A stretch of 64,000 nt of DNA from Parapristionchus giblindavisi (GCA_943737045.1 CALSFV010000034.1:62001-126000), one strand, 5' to 3'; positions 22,898 to 37,185 are shown, counted from the stretch's first letter. Program-made: numbers and translations. Notes: a model not told the origin generated them from the letters alone.

Positions 22898-24675
22898 CTA
22901 CCGTACGCCCAGTTTCAGGACGTTTAAATCACGTATCAAAAGATTGATTGATTGATTGGCATCGTTATCGGGTCACCGAGACAATGCAAGACAATCATTG
23001 AAGGATGAAAAGAGTCAAAGACAAGGAAAAAGGAAGAGAAAATTGATACGCACACTAGCATTCAAACGTAAAAGCGCGTAGTAAAACGTGCGAAACAAGC
23101 ACGCCACTCTATCGCAATCTCTATCATACTGTGAGAACGAATGATTGAGAGAATGGATGGAAAAGAGTATAAAGACAATAGTGATAATAGTAGTGATAAG
23201 AAGTAGTCGAATGAATAATGGATGAAACGAAGATGATGGATGGATCTTCAGTGTATAGATAGATCTGGGATGACTGTCTGACTAATCGTAAGGAGATGAG
23301 GGGCAAAGTGAATGGGGAGAAGGAGTGATGTAAACATTCCGAGACGATAACAGTAAGAGGAAGAGGGATGAGAAGAGGAAGAAGAAGATGAAGAAGATGG
23401 TGGAATGGGAAGGAACATGAGTCAGATGAGAACAGATGGATAGATGATGATAGAGAATGAAAGGAATGACAAACCAATGATACCAACAATGAGGACATCA
23501 TCGATAGTCACACTCAATATATTGATCAGTGGAACAACAAACCATGAACATGTTCATTGTTGATCATCTATGTATTGCCCATGACAAGAGATGAGAGAGA
23601 GCAGTCGGATTTATGTTTCACTCAGATGTTAAGAATGACCATAAGATCGGTATATCAATGCACGTTCCGTACGAATAATATAATACGAACAGGTGATCAT
23701 AGAACACACAGCGTTTCGAGTATCATACGAAAAGTGTACAGAGGAAAAAGAGAGATAGTACGCAGAAGTGAGAGAGCACTGATAAATGTATGAGTTTGCA
23801 TACACATTAGATTTAAAATTGTAAGATGTGAACTTTAATAAATTAATAATTGTGCTTCATGGTGTTACGTCGGTTAAAGTACGTACCGTACTTTTAGGCA
23901 TTTTGCCAAATTTTCAATAACCGCTATCTCTGTGTTGGAGAAACGCCGTGGAACAAGTTAAACGGTGGATTGATTAATGGCAGAGGATGTCTAATAAAGC
24001 GAAAGAGGTCATTATGATCTCATATGGTGGAATATTACATGAGAGGTGGAGAGAGTGATGGAGAGTGAGATAGAGGAGAGAGAGAGAGAGATGCAGGGAG
24101 AATCCAGGAAAGAATGCGAAATGGAATCAACACATGAAAAAGAAGTCAATAGGTAATGATGAAATCGTGAATGAGAAAGAGAGAGAATACATAGGGGAAG
24201 AGTGGACAACTAGACAACATCGATAGTCTGGGTCAGACTGGTAAAGCTCATAGCAAACACAACTAATGAATCTGAGATACACTGATCAGCATCAATGTTG
24301 GCAGAGAAAAGTGACATCACAATCGTAGGGAAGACTTTTTTTTGAAAAACGCCTCCGGCTACTGTAATGACGTCACGTTTCTCGGCTACCGACTTACCAA
24401 CGTTCATGCATATGGTCTCAGAGAGGGGAATAAAGCAAGTGATAGTTGATGTTTACTAAAGAATACTAATAAAGATAACTAATCTCTTCACCATACTTCA
24501 TCTCATAGACAACTCTACACATAAGTATTTACTATACACATATTACTAAACAGTAAAGAGAATCAATCAATCAATACAAAATAACGAGAAATGGAGGAAG
24601 GACATTTATTGTAACATATTTGTAAGATAAACGAAGCTGCGCGTGACTCTCATGTGCACTGGTTTTTCTGTTACG

Positions 24676-24730
24676 AGGGAGAGGGAGGGAGAGGGAGGGA
24701 GGGAGAGGGAAGAGAGGGAGACGGAGAGAT
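24676..24730. repeat. Purine-rich GGGAGA simple repeat
   Basis: A run of GAGGGAGA / GGGAGGGAGA units with no pyrimidine except near the edge. A polypurine tract of this kind can form triplex DNA. It has no coding value. Confidence 0.85.
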
Positions 24731-25402
24731 ATAAACTTCTTGCCCTCGGGACACAAATGCACTCAGGAAGAAACAGAATTAAGTGATAACAGATGAAAGA
24801 ATGGTTGATCAGCATCAGATTCATCACATTTCGTTCCATCTAGTATCCCAGTGAAATCAACCATTATTGAGAATATCAGACTAACACGAAAGAGTGAAAC
24901 ACAAATGAACCGGCTCGAATTCATAATGAAAAATCACATTCGTAACTCAAATGCTATACGATATATAGGTTAGGATCCGGGCATAAAAGCAATGCGATAG
25001 GGAGAGCTAAGAGTGACTAATCCACAATATGATTGACAATCGATAGTGCACTTTTTGTGTCCCACTTTTACCTATGATCATGCATATATAGCAGATAAAC
25101 AAATGATAGAGGAAGGGAAGAAAGAAGCATAGTGATAGAGGTGAGGATGAAATGATATGGGGGAGGGGGCACGTGGACAATGAGATAGAGTCTAGAGTCT
25201 AGAGATAGAGTAGTGAGAGAGAGAGATGAACAGCTGATCATGCACTATTCTCTATCACGTTAGCAACCTTACGGCCTATCCATCTAGTCAGAGATGAGAC
25301 CTAGACAAAGTCTAGGCTAGTCTGATTGCTTACGAAAGTAAGACTTCATACTTTTTATAATACTTGTTGCTGATTATGCAATCTCCGGTTTTGGAGGGTA
25401 GC

Positions 25403-25530
25403 ATTATAGTAAGTAGCGTTAAAAAGTAACTTACTTCACACTTACTTTTTTGTTACTCTTTTGCTATTTCATGAGAATATAGTGAAAAAGTAAGTATAAA
25501 GCGTTACTTTTGCGCGCCACTTACTATAAT
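25403..25530. mobile_element. Short palindromic MITE, ATTATAGTAAGT ends
   Basis: The ends are perfect inverted repeats (ATTATAGTAAGT at 25403, ACTTACTATAAT ending 25530). A subterminal AGCGTTA...AAGTAACTTACTT is matched by AAGTAAGTATAAAGCGTTACTTTT on the other side. The total length is 128 bases, so most of it folds back on itself. Confidence 0.7.
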
Positions 25531-26124
25531 ATTACCGTATGAACCCGGAGATCGTATCAACTTGTACAAGCAGTTCAAAACTAATAAGACAACGTGAAAC
25601 ACAAAAGCACCAACCTTAATCTAGAGGAGACTTTGGACAAATCATGTGTGAGCTTGTAGCTATTGATCACTCTATAAATGTACATTCATCACTACTATTA
25701 TATAACTGTATCTTTAACTGTAAATACTGTTAGAAGGTCGATAACCGATAAATATTGTTAATGAGATGTCCAAGTTATATTTCATTCGATCTCGCTTTAT
25801 TCAGGCGCACCGCTCGTCATTAAATACAAATATCAGACGGGATTCAGTACAAAAGTTTACATAATAAGTTATAAAAGGACAGAACACCGATCGATAGATT
25901 CTTGCAATGATAGATCAATGCGAGTATACGGTAGTGGAATTGATTGAGAATAGAATAAAGATAATGAATGAATCAAGTAGAGTAGGTTGATAATATGCAC
26001 AGTACAGAACTTTACAACAAACAATTACTATTGAAGGTTAGAGAATTAAAAATGACTGATTGTATGTGTATGGTGTAGTAGTGGGAATGGGTATACGGTA
26101 GTCGAGGGATGATAATCACATTGT

Positions 26125-28000
<1,876 letters not shown>

Positions 28001-29315
28001 TATTGATTGAAATTAGACTGAAATGAGATAGGGAATGGAGGGAATTAATAGATGAGAGAGGGATAGGGTAGTATCATTGGAACAGAAAGGTCGTGCGACC
28101 TTATGCACGCAACAGATGCAATAACCAATCAATATGAGAGGTACACTCGAGAGAGAGAGGACGACGATAAACGTCTAGAATTCCATCCAATCAATCGATA
28201 ATTTAAAAAAAAATACTTTACTCCATAATCCATACACGATAACAACGCAATGCACACACCCATATCCGAAACCAACTAGAGATAGATAGATAAATAGATA
28301 GAGGCTTGAATGAATTGAATGAATGAATGGTGATAGTAAACAACAATTGTAGACCGTACTTTGGATAAGAATAAATAAATGAGGGTCGGGATAAGGGATG
28401 GTGATCGATATACAGTCATATATCGATTCCAACATGAAATGAGGGAGGGGTGGGATCTAATATAATAAGAGTAGAGTAGTATGGGAGGGGTAGGGGGAGA
28501 CAAGTACTCAAGCACTTTGAGTCTTGAAGGAAGGATATCGATTGATATTTGGTCTAGACAAGGGAAGGGACGATATTGATTAGAACTACTGCAATTTGGC
28601 GCTTGCTTATAGCATAAAATATGATTGGTATGAGTAACGGAGTACAGGTGATGATTAGTAAGAGAACAATATAAGAGGTATTAGCAAAGAGAATAAAGGA
28701 TGAACAGATAAACTTACTAATTACGATTATTCACAACGAACGGGATATACAAATATTATATACAACGAGTAAAAATAAAAAGCGACTAGGGAAAAAGGAA
28801 AGAAAAAGAAACAATTGAGACATAAACGATAGAAGGACCTATGGACACGATACCATGTTTGATCATCAGTTTGATCAGGAGGAATTATTCTGATTATATT
28901 GAATAGTATACTTGATTCCGAAATGCACAATTGGGAAAGAGAAGAAGAGATGGGGAGAAAGAACGAGATGAGAGGATATCAATTAATGTATAGATTTAAT
29001 ATAAAGGTAACTATGCTAATCAAATCAAGGATTTTAAAAACAAACATGATAAAAGCTATGATATGATAACATGCATTACCCCTTAATCATTAGACATTAG
29101 ATACAGCAATTAGGCATATCCTAAATTTAAAAAAGGGAAAAAAACGGAATAAATAAAGACTCTATCACTATATCATCAAGAGATGATGAACATAGGCCGA
29201 ATAGGTACGTTACAGATTTTCAAGCTGAGGCCAGGGAATATCAAAAAATCCCAAAATTCGGCCAGGATTCATAGTTTGTCACGTACTTTTCGACCTATGG
29301 ATGATGAATATATGC
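28001..29315. other. Intergenic region between RBX1 and PIGW
   Basis: About 1.3 kb on the promoter side of RBX1 and the 3' side of PIGW. Both genes are on the minus strand. No exon was recognised. A MITE sits at 29191-29299, immediately beyond the PIGW stop codon. Confidence 0.6.
29191..29299. mobile_element. MITE, CATAGGCCGA / CGACCTATGG ends
   Basis: Ends CATAGGCCGAATAGGTACGT and TACTTTTCGACCTATGG are inverted, with GGCCAGG repeats inside. It belongs to the same family as 31314-31479 and probably 14099-14271. It ends 17 bases from the PIGW stop codon, so it may lie in the 3' UTR. Confidence 0.6.
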
Positions 29316-32286
29316 TCATATTTTAGTAGTCTTTGAACATAATTTAGCGGGAATAGCACAGCTGATGAGCATGTGTAGATGGAGAAGAATGAGGGCGGTT
29401 ATTGGATGGAGATACCATGCATCGTGGTCTACGAGACGAAGGGAGATGTTGATCACACCTTAAGAGATCAAAGATCAATAATATTGATCGAAGATCAATG
29501 ATATGGATAAAAGATCAAGTGAACTACATACCTGTGGTTAGATTAGAGATGAGAAAGAATAAAAGTGGATGTTTATTGATTGATGTCATCAGACAAGGTT
29601 CACTTGTAGCGAATGGATTTTCTTCTGAAATTATTGATTAGTAGGATTGTATAGTTGAGAAGATAATCTCTGTGAACGTGAGATAAAAGCAGGCTAGTCT
29701 CCTTCTAAAGGAACATCCCGAGCTAAGTTGAATCTCCGCTCTGGAAAAGTTCTATAGTAGAGAAAGCAAAGGTGAGCGTTACAAATAGGATAGTTTCAAA
29801 TTAGTTTGGAAGACCAGTCAGATGACTTAAAAGTTCAAACAAAATGCCTGAGTGACCATTAAACACCCACACATACCAGATCCAAAATGAGGTACTCTCG
29901 CTGCCCACATGATGAACGATATCACTTGTACTCCAATACAACCCGCTAGTAGATAACACTCGAGGGAAATCTAAATCAAATCAATCAATAGATACTCAAA
30001 GATAAGTACGATGAAAAGGAATATTACTTACCATGGCAAATATATATGGAAGATTGACCAATCTCCTCGAGGGTGCACCAAATGCCCATTCTGAACCCAT
30101 TTGAGCCAAGAAGAAGAAGAAACAACCAATCAACATGTGCACTACACACGCTGCATATGAACGGATTCGTATACCTCAAACAGATCACATATTATTATTA
30201 ATAATATTAATATTATTATCATCATCTATTCATTACAAAACTGTACAGCTAGAAAATACAAATAAGTTGCTAAATATAGGCATATGCTATATCTGTCTTG
30301 TTCTTTAAACATATTCAATACAATATATTAATGATGATTTAAAAGGACACTGACCAGTTTTCGATATGAACTTTCCCATGGCTCGTGAGTAGTAATATAT
30401 GGAGATATATCCAGCCAGTGAGAATATTCCCTCTCTATTGGCAGCAATGAATCCATCACGAGGACTACTCTCATCCAGTACCCAGTCCTATAATATATAA
30501 TTATTTATTTATTTTATTCCCATCAAATATAATGAGCAGGAATATTGACAATATAACGGGTGTAAACTATCATACGTCCAACAGGTATGCTACACATTTT
30601 CAAAATGAGGAAAAAATCCCAAAATACTTCGTAGTTGATAGCGTATTTAACGACCTATTCCAACCATATGAAAATAGGCAAATGTCACCGCTATACCACT
30701 CACTTGTATTCCATAGAAGGATAGTGTAGTTTGATGGACAACAGCAAAGAAAGTTGCAGTGATCAGAGTGAATTGATTCGGAAGGAAGAATGTTACGAAC
30801 TGCGAATCAATCAATCAATCGATCGATAATAGAATTTCTACTCGGGACTTACATTAACAACAGCTACTGTATAGAAGAAGTTCCAGTGGACACCGTATTC
30901 CGACACCTACAATAATTAAGTAAATAAAATAAACAATACAGATACAAACACGACTCTCTGTTGACAATCAATGCTATCACATACTTCGTAAGGGTATCCA
31001 AGTACGGTAAGGACAAGCGTTCGAACAAGTCCCACTCCAACCAGCATCAACGTAGATGAATTCAGATATGATATACGACTACTGAATGAGAATACATATC
31101 AAGAGAATGGACACAAAAGCGTTCATACCTAGCCTTCCTCCTCTCTGATTCTTCTCTTCTCGCTGTAGTCTTCAATGGTTTCACTAATCCTTGAGCAGCG
31201 ATGAATGCTGCCACTCCCACATCCATCAGACTATGACCAGTCTGCAATCTATATTCGTCAGATACACTTTATATTCGCAAAATTAGAATAATAATAAAAA
31301 TAATAGTAATATTTTCATGGGTCGAAAAGTATGTTACAAAGTTCCAAGCCTGACCGGATTTTGAGCCAAAATTTCACAAAAATCGAAAAACCTCACCAGA
31401 TTTTGAGCCAAAATTTCACAAAAATCGAATAACCTGACCGGATTTTGAAAACCGATAACCTAGCCATTCGACCTATGAATATTTTATCATTTTTAACAGA
31501 GATTATGGGACATATACATTGAAAGATCGAAGTGATATCAAATACATATCAAAAAGGGCTTACCGTTTCAGTCTTAGCAAACCGTCGTGGGAATATGGAG
31601 AAGTCCACTCCTAGCACGGCACATCCAACAAGAATGAAGATAGCTGACCTTTAATAATAAATTTAAATCGATAAATATGGCAAATACAAAAAAGTACCAT
31701 TAAATGAGGAAAGAGCATAGTTGTTTAGCCACTTATGAAAAGAACATTAACCTGAAGTAGGTAAGGAAGGTGGTGGGCGCATGATGTTCTTCTATCATTC
31801 TATTCATAACCATCCTCACATTCAGTCCTTCCTTACATAACACTGACTGTTCGAAGAACATAAAGATTAACAACAATCCGATTGAAGAAAACTTAAGAGT
31901 AAACAATTATCCAATGAACAATCAGTACTTGACATTACCATAACGACATGAACAAGCTTGACAGAGTCAGCTAGAACAGTCTGTGTTCCAAGAGTTGGAG
32001 CGACGATGAACACAAAATCAGCCAAGAACTTGTGCCTTAATTAAACGATTCAGAAACATCCCAGAACAGAACAAACTCACCAATAGGTTTTTCCATGACT
32101 TTCGAATCGCTGGCCATGAGTGATAAAAGGCAAAAATAAGTTACTGAAAGAAGAAATCATAAGATCGTGCATGACCAGACCAGCGTCGAACCGTAATAAA
32201 ATTCCGACCGCTGGTATTAAAACTACTATGAATATTTCCAGTTGTGATCCACCATCGCCATGCATAGACAGCGGTTTAGCAGACAT
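29316..32286 (-). CDS. pigw: GPI inositol acyltransferase (PIGW / GWT1 homologue)
   Basis: About thirteen exons from ATG 32286 to TGA 29318-29316. Approximate exons: 32286-32081, 32039-31940, 31855-31752, 31650-31564, 31246-31134, 31082-30986, 30907-30854, 30799-30700, 30488-30355, 30176-30033, 29970-29885, 29626-29532, 29460-29316. Diagnostic strings: KFLADFVFIVAPTLGTQTVL, GVDFSIFPRRFAKTET, GHSLMDVGVAAFI, VSEYGVHWNFFYTVAVVN, RDGFIAANREGIFSL and SRRLVNLPYIFAM. FPRRFAKTET plus SLMDVGVG-like text is the signature of PIG-W/GWT1. This multi-spanning ER enzyme adds an acyl chain to the inositol of GlcN-PI early in GPI-anchor assembly. Almost every exon carries hydrophobic helices. MITEs lie in the 31.3-kb intron and just past the stop. 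Confidence 0.94.
31314..31479. mobile_element. MITE in a PIGW intron, TTCATGGGTCGAA ends
   Basis: Ends TTCATGGGTCGAAAAGTA and CATTCGACCTATGAA are inverted copies. The interior has two and a half ~50-bp units of CCTGACCGGATTTTGAGCC type. Non-autonomous; superfamily unknown. Confidence 0.7.
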
Positions 32287-32884
32287 TTTGATCTGTAACA
32301 GCAATGGTAAGTAGTAGCACACTACGAGAGTTCCGAACTAGTTTTAACTCTCATCCTCACAACGAACCGGAATAATAGTTCGTAAACAAACTGAATGTTA
32401 AATATTGATATTTATGGTGCGATGAAATTTAAAAACGAATTTAAAACTAACATCGTTTAGAGCTATTACAACCCGTCATGAAAGCACCCTCTTGTGCTTG
32501 TTGAACCCGATCTATAAACTGTCTATTTTGATATATTAGCGAACAGGAACATTAAGCAATAAACAGAATTGTAAAAAAAGCAAAAAGATGATTTTAATAA
32601 GAGAACACAATGTGCGTAGAGTGCACGCTATGAATTCTTTGTTTTACAAAACATCGGGTGTCCCTAAATGACGGCTACGGTAACGGCCACGGCCCCTCCC
32701 TAAATGACGGCCCTGCGGTCCTTCTTTTATAAACCGTACGCATCTATGCGTATGCGTTATCATTTTAGATGTCGATTGACATATCGATTGACGCCTCTAT
32801 TAGACTTTTTTATAATGCGTTCAAAGATTCGCAGAAGAATGAAGTGGTAGAAATCGGTTTATAGCTCAGTGGGTCTGAGAAAGG
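32287..32884. other. Spacer between PIGW and the giant palindrome
   Basis: About 600 bases holding the PIGW promoter side and, at about 32655-32770, a stray copy of the GTGTCCCTAAATGACGGCC segment that also occurs inside the palindrome at 33211-33330. No coding exon. Confidence 0.6.
32655..32770 (+). repeat. Direct repeat of the 33.2-kb segment, outside the palindrome
   Basis: Shares GGTGTCCCTAAATGACGGC, CCCTAAATGACGGCCCTGCG and ACGCATCTATGCGTATGCG with 33211-33330, in the same orientation and order. Its inverted counterpart in the right arm is at about 58488-58606. Confidence 0.85.
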
Positions 32885-34214
32885 GTGGGATTTCCAGACA
32901 GGTGTAACAATAGAGTGCATCCACTGTGAGGAAATGACGCTTGCTGGCCACAGTCAACCAGAAAATATATTACCGGAAAACTATTTTACTGGAAAAATCC
33001 ACTTAAAATGAATACCATGGAAGACGGTTTTTCGCTAAAAATGAATTTGACTAAGCATACGGGAAAACCGCATTTTCCGGAAAACGGATATTCCAACTTT
33101 CTTTCAAAAACACGTATTCCTGGAAAACGCAACTGCGCATAAGGCCACAGAAGTGCAAACTACAGTAATCGTTTGAACTTGGTGTTCATTAAATGGTGCG
33201 GCGATGTATTGGGGTGTCCCTAAATGACGGCCGCGTCCACGGCCACGGCCCCCTCCCTAAATGACGGCCCTGCGGCCCTTCTTTTTATAAACCGTACGCA
33301 TCTATGCGTATGCGTTATCATTTTAGATTGATCTTCCCCTCTTTTTACTTGTCTCTTTGTCATTTGCATGTAGCCTCAAATATAGCCGCGACTGATATCT
33401 GCTAAAAAGAAAGAGAGTGAGAGTGATCGAGATGGAGACGGAGTGGTAGATCATTCATACCCTCTCATACAGCGATCGATGAATCGTCTTATGTCTCTTT
33501 CTCTGACTGTTCCCTGCATTCTCTGTCTGATTTTCCCGCCATTTTCAGTTATCATCACGTTCCACTATGCTTTTTGATGTTACTTTCGTAGTTAATTCGC
33601 CCTCTCCTTCTCCCTCTTTAAGTACCTATCTCTGTCTTTCCCTGCACTCCTGTCTCCCTCCATCACTCTACCTTTATCTGTCGTAATTATCGAACGGATA
33701 TATCGGCATACCTAGTCACCAATCAATTTTGGATTTGTCTTTGTCTATTTGCATATGTTATCGTTGTTGTTGTCTAGACCTTCTATTGTATTGCCATTTG
33801 CATATGATCCAATATCATATTCAAACATACTACGTGTCCTCACTTTGTTTCTTACATTTGCAGTTTTCAGTCATCCTTTCAATCTCTCCTTTTCAAAGCT
33901 CATTTATGTATGTATCGTCTGTCGTTCGTTTATTATCGGTCATTCTTCCTTTCCATCTCTTCCTCTCTCTCCTCTATCTCTCTTACATCCATTATCATAC
34001 CCATCGATCACTAAGGAAGAGGGTAGACCATCAATCGATAATGTTTATGAGAGAGATGGAAGGAAGGGAAGTGAGCCTACCATCCTTTTGTGCGTCTACA
34101 TCTTGATATATTGTATCTCTCTGTTTATGTTGCATTTCTCTCTCTTCTAGCCATCTCTCAACTTTACTCATATTCTTCTGCTCCGCAGTCAATAATAATT
34201 CGGAGGTCGTATCC

Positions 34215-34885
34215 ATGAAGCGTTACAAACAATTTGTCGATAAAGGTGACGTCACGAGAGTAGACGTATACTTTATGTCAACTTTTACGCTTTACGCCAT
34301 GGATACGGCATCAGACGATGTGCGCAATGTGGCCACGACTGTCCTTTGGCCCACGAGACAGTGTGGCCTGTGTGCAGAGTGGTCTCAATTTGTTTACGTA
34401 ATCATTTAAATCATTTCAAATCCATTTCAGTGGTCGGCACGAGAGATATCGCCTACCTACCGCCTACTTGAGGAGCAAGGTCGTCTAGAAAGCTATCGTC
34501 ACTGCATAGATGACATCAGATGGTGGACTACTCAGGGTCCTAAAGCTTCTTTGAAGGTACGAACCCTCTTTAGATTCTCTTTCCTGTTATGTCATGTTCA
34601 AGTCGCGAAAAGACGTTAATTTTGTGGTGAATTTGTCGCCTCTTTTTTCATGACTTGAACATAACCTTTGTTAGAATATGCTTCACCTTCGTTGCATATC
34701 ATTGTCTTTGACTTTGCCTTTGCCAACGTCCTCTTCACTGTTCATCGATCTGTCTCGTTGACAGAAACCGAAGTTTTATACAAAGTGATCGTTCACAACG
34801 CTCAAATCGTTGAATCTCGTAATTTGCTGTTTTGCAGGACGAATCGCCACTTTCGTCTTCGGAAGCTTGTCCTCCTCGTCGTTGA
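34215..34885 (+). CDS. Unknown 116-residue protein, three exons (left-arm copy)
   Basis: Exons 34215-34391 (177 nt), 34431-34556 (126 nt) and 34838-34885 (48 nt) have GT-AG introns and phase-0 joins throughout. The protein begins MKRYKQFVDKGDVTRVDVYF, contains WPTRQCGLCAEWSQF, then SPTYRLLEEQGRLESYRHC and a Trp-rich IRWWTTQGPK, and ends SSSEACPPRR. A polyadenylation-like AATAAAG lies at about 34990. The perfect frame economy of the introns supports a real spliced gene, but no family was recognised. It is repeated in the right arm and again beyond it. A second reading frame starts on the other strand at the same CATG. It could be a gene carried by the mobile or palindromic unit rather than a host gene. 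Confidence 0.55.
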
Positions 34886-35145
34886 TGCTCTCCTCGATGT
34901 GTTCTTCAGAAGTGGGACGTCGCCAAGCTCCGACGTCCGCGTTCTCTCGTCGTATTCCAGCTCTGGCTGCATCTCGTTTTCCGAAAAAATAAAGAATTTG
35001 GGGTTGTTAATGTTTGAAATCGGTGTCTAAGCCCGCGAAGTTAAATGGGCGGGGTCAGCATCGCTATATAAATAAGGTTCGCAAATCGCTTTATAAGTAC
35101 GGGAGCGGATGAGTATATGTAGTTCATTTGATATGATTTCTAACA

Positions 35146-35227
35146 GGGACCCATGGTCTAGTGGATAGTAGATAGAACTGTTAATCCGATCGGTTGGTCG
35201 GCAGAGAAGTTCGATCCCTCGAGAAGG
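35146..35227 (+). other. tRNA-like sequence with RNA polymerase III boxes (left arm)
   Basis: Contains an A-box-like TGGTCTAGTGGA and a B-box GTTCGATCC about 50 bases apart, and an anticodon-loop-like CTGTTAATC (GTT, Asn). The acceptor arms do not pair well, so this is a tRNA-derived sequence or pseudogene. Two inverted copies occur at 56568-56650 and 62048-62130. Confidence 0.5.
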
Positions 35228-36775
35228 ATTAGAAAAAGAAAAAAAACGTCCAACAGAACCCATCTCTTTTTGCCATTTTTTCTTGATGCATTTACGCTCT
35301 CCCTATGATAACGTGTAGTGTATGTCAGAGGATCATGAATCATAAACTAACTTTTTTCCTTAATATTGTAAAAACATCCTAAATGCTATTTATATATTTG
35401 TATTGAATGTACTACCAATGTATAATGATTTTCAATGTTTATTGATGCAGAAACAGAAAGAGCGCATGCAAAATCAATACCGGATGATTACGGTAACATG
35501 TCAAAGCCGCAAAAGTTAAGCGTATAGCTCTTGGATTGTGACTATTGCATGTTAGAGATGTCCACAAAAGTTGCTACTCTATTGCTGAAGTATGATCTTT
35601 AATCTTTGTATTTTGATAACGTGTAGTGTATGTCAGAGGATCATGAATCACAAACTTTTTTCCTTAATATTGTAAAAATATCCTAAATGCTATTTATATA
35701 TTTGTATTGAATGTACTACCAATGTATAATAATTTTCAATGTTTATTGATGCAGAAACAGAAAGAGCGCATGCAAAATCAATACCGGATGATTACGGTAA
35801 CATGTCAGAGCTGCAAAAGTTAAGCGTATAGCTCTTGGAATGTGACTATTGCATGTTAGAGATGTCCACAAAAGTTGCTACTCTATTGCTGAAGTATGAT
35901 CTTTAATCTTTGTATTTTGATAACGTGTAGTGTATGTCAGAGGATCATGAATCACAAACTAACTTTTTTCCTTAATATTGTAAAAATAGAAGGATTAGAA
36001 AAAGAAAAAAACGTCCAACAGAACCCATCTCTTTTTGCCATTTTTTCTTGATGCATTTACGCTCTCCCTATGATAACGTGTAGTGTATGTCAGAGGATCA
36101 TGAATCATAAACTAACTTTTTTCCTTAATATTGTAAAAACATCCTAAATGCTATTTATATATTTGTATTGAATGTACTACCAATGTATAATGATTTTCAA
36201 TGTTTATTGATGCAGAAACAGAAAGAGCGCATGCAAAATCAATACCGGATGATTACGGTAACATGTCAAAGCCGCAAAAGTTAAGCGTATAGCTCTTGGA
36301 TTGTGACTATTGCATGTTAGAGATGTCCACAAAAGTTGCTACTCTATTGCTGAAGTATGATCTTTAATCTTTGTATTTTGATAACGTGTAGTGTATGTCA
36401 GAGGATCATGAATCACAAACTTTTTTCCTTAATATTGTAAAAATATCCTAAATGCTATTTATATATTTGTATTGAATGTACTACCAATGTATAATAATTT
36501 TCAATGTTTATTGATGCAGAAACAGAAAGAGCGCATGCAAAATCAATACCGGATGATTACGGTAACATGTCAGAGCTGCAAAAGTTAAGCGTATAGCTCT
36601 TGGAATGTGACTATTGCATGTTAGAGATGTCCACAAAAGTTGCTACTCTATTGCTGAAGTATGATCTTTAATCTTTGTATTTTGATAACGTGTAGTGTAT
36701 GTCAGAGGATCATGAATCACAAACTAACTTTTTTCCTTAATATTGTAAAAATATCCTAAATGCTATTTATATATC
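35221..36775 (+). repeat. Nested tandem repeat (~305-bp monomer in a ~766-bp higher-order unit)
   Basis: GATAACGTGTAGTGTATGTC recurs at about 35308, 35616, 35921, 36072, 36379 and 36683. The spacing is about 304-310 bases, except for one short interval where AGAAGGATTAGAAAAAG (35222, again at 35989) restarts the larger unit. So a ~766-bp block of about two and a half monomers was duplicated in tandem. The monomer also occurs singly at 41475-41700, 48960-49195 and 61712-61890. Confidence 0.9.
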
Positions 36776-36782
36776 ACGCATG

Positions 36783-36998
36783 TCAGCTAAGGATTGACTG
36801 ATTCCACTACACACTTTTGAGTTGACCCCCACTTTTCTCCACGGTTTTCGATGGTCCTTGGGTAGGACATCCCTGAACCAGAGTAGCAAGGTTGGTAGAT
36901 CAAGAATCTCTCCAGGAGCTCACGTCAAAGTTCGTCGTTGAGGCCCCTTCCGATGCGATTTTCACGGCTCACAGGAGAGCTAGGAAAAAGTGATCAAC
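36783..36998 (+). repeat. ~220-bp module, four copies in the palindrome
   Basis: The module with ACTTTTGAGTTGACCCCC, CCTTGGGTAGGACATCCCTG and GAGGCCCCTTCCGATGCG occurs here, inverted at 41246-41465, direct at 49199-49414 and inverted at 55098-55322. It marks the inner and outer edges of larger blocks in both arms. Confidence 0.88.
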
Positions 36999-37185
36999 TA
37001 GTCAACCAAGTCGTGTGACTATCCAAAGATAACAATATCAGGTTAACTTGACTGGAGTAGTAAAAATTTACCTAAAGTGTATCGTAAGCTACAGTAATCC
37101 ATGATATCGACCTACTCTTACATAAAAGTTACATTTCATCATTTTTCAGTTCGACTCTTTGGTAGCTTCTCATATTTCTTTTAGC

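Larger units (their letters stand above)
22898..26124. other. Region with no securely readable gene
   Basis: About 3.2 kb. It may contain 5' exons of the membrane gene to the left (hydrophobic minus-strand reading near 23500-23425) and a short minus-strand reading frame at 24407-24210 that I could not connect to anything. Much of it is GA-rich on the plus strand (23120-23480, 24050-24190, 24660-24730). A palindromic MITE lies at 25403-25530. Confidence 0.5.

Noticed and set aside
23124..23501. 125-codon minus-strand open frame rich in Ser, Leu and His
   Set aside because: It is the complement of GA-rich simple sequence. Frames in such DNA stay open by composition, and the Ser/His/Leu run is typical of that. 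Only the first ~25 codons in another frame look like a membrane helix.
24210..24407. 65-codon minus-strand frame beginning MNVGKSVAEKRD
   Set aside because: It starts with a strong splice donor (GTAAGT) after four codons and could not be connected to any other exon; too little evidence for a gene.
33729..34150. Two overlapping 125-133-codon frames, repeated in the arms
   Set aside because: Both overlap each other and the antisense of another frame, are low-complexity (Ser/Leu/Ile/Tyr) and are explained by pyrimidine-rich sequence.
34810..34992. Alternative reading of the last exon of the 116-residue gene (ends SRFPKK)
   Set aside because: It is one frame off the phase-0 join from exon 2, which gives a stop at 34885. 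It remains a possible alternative only if a different acceptor is used.
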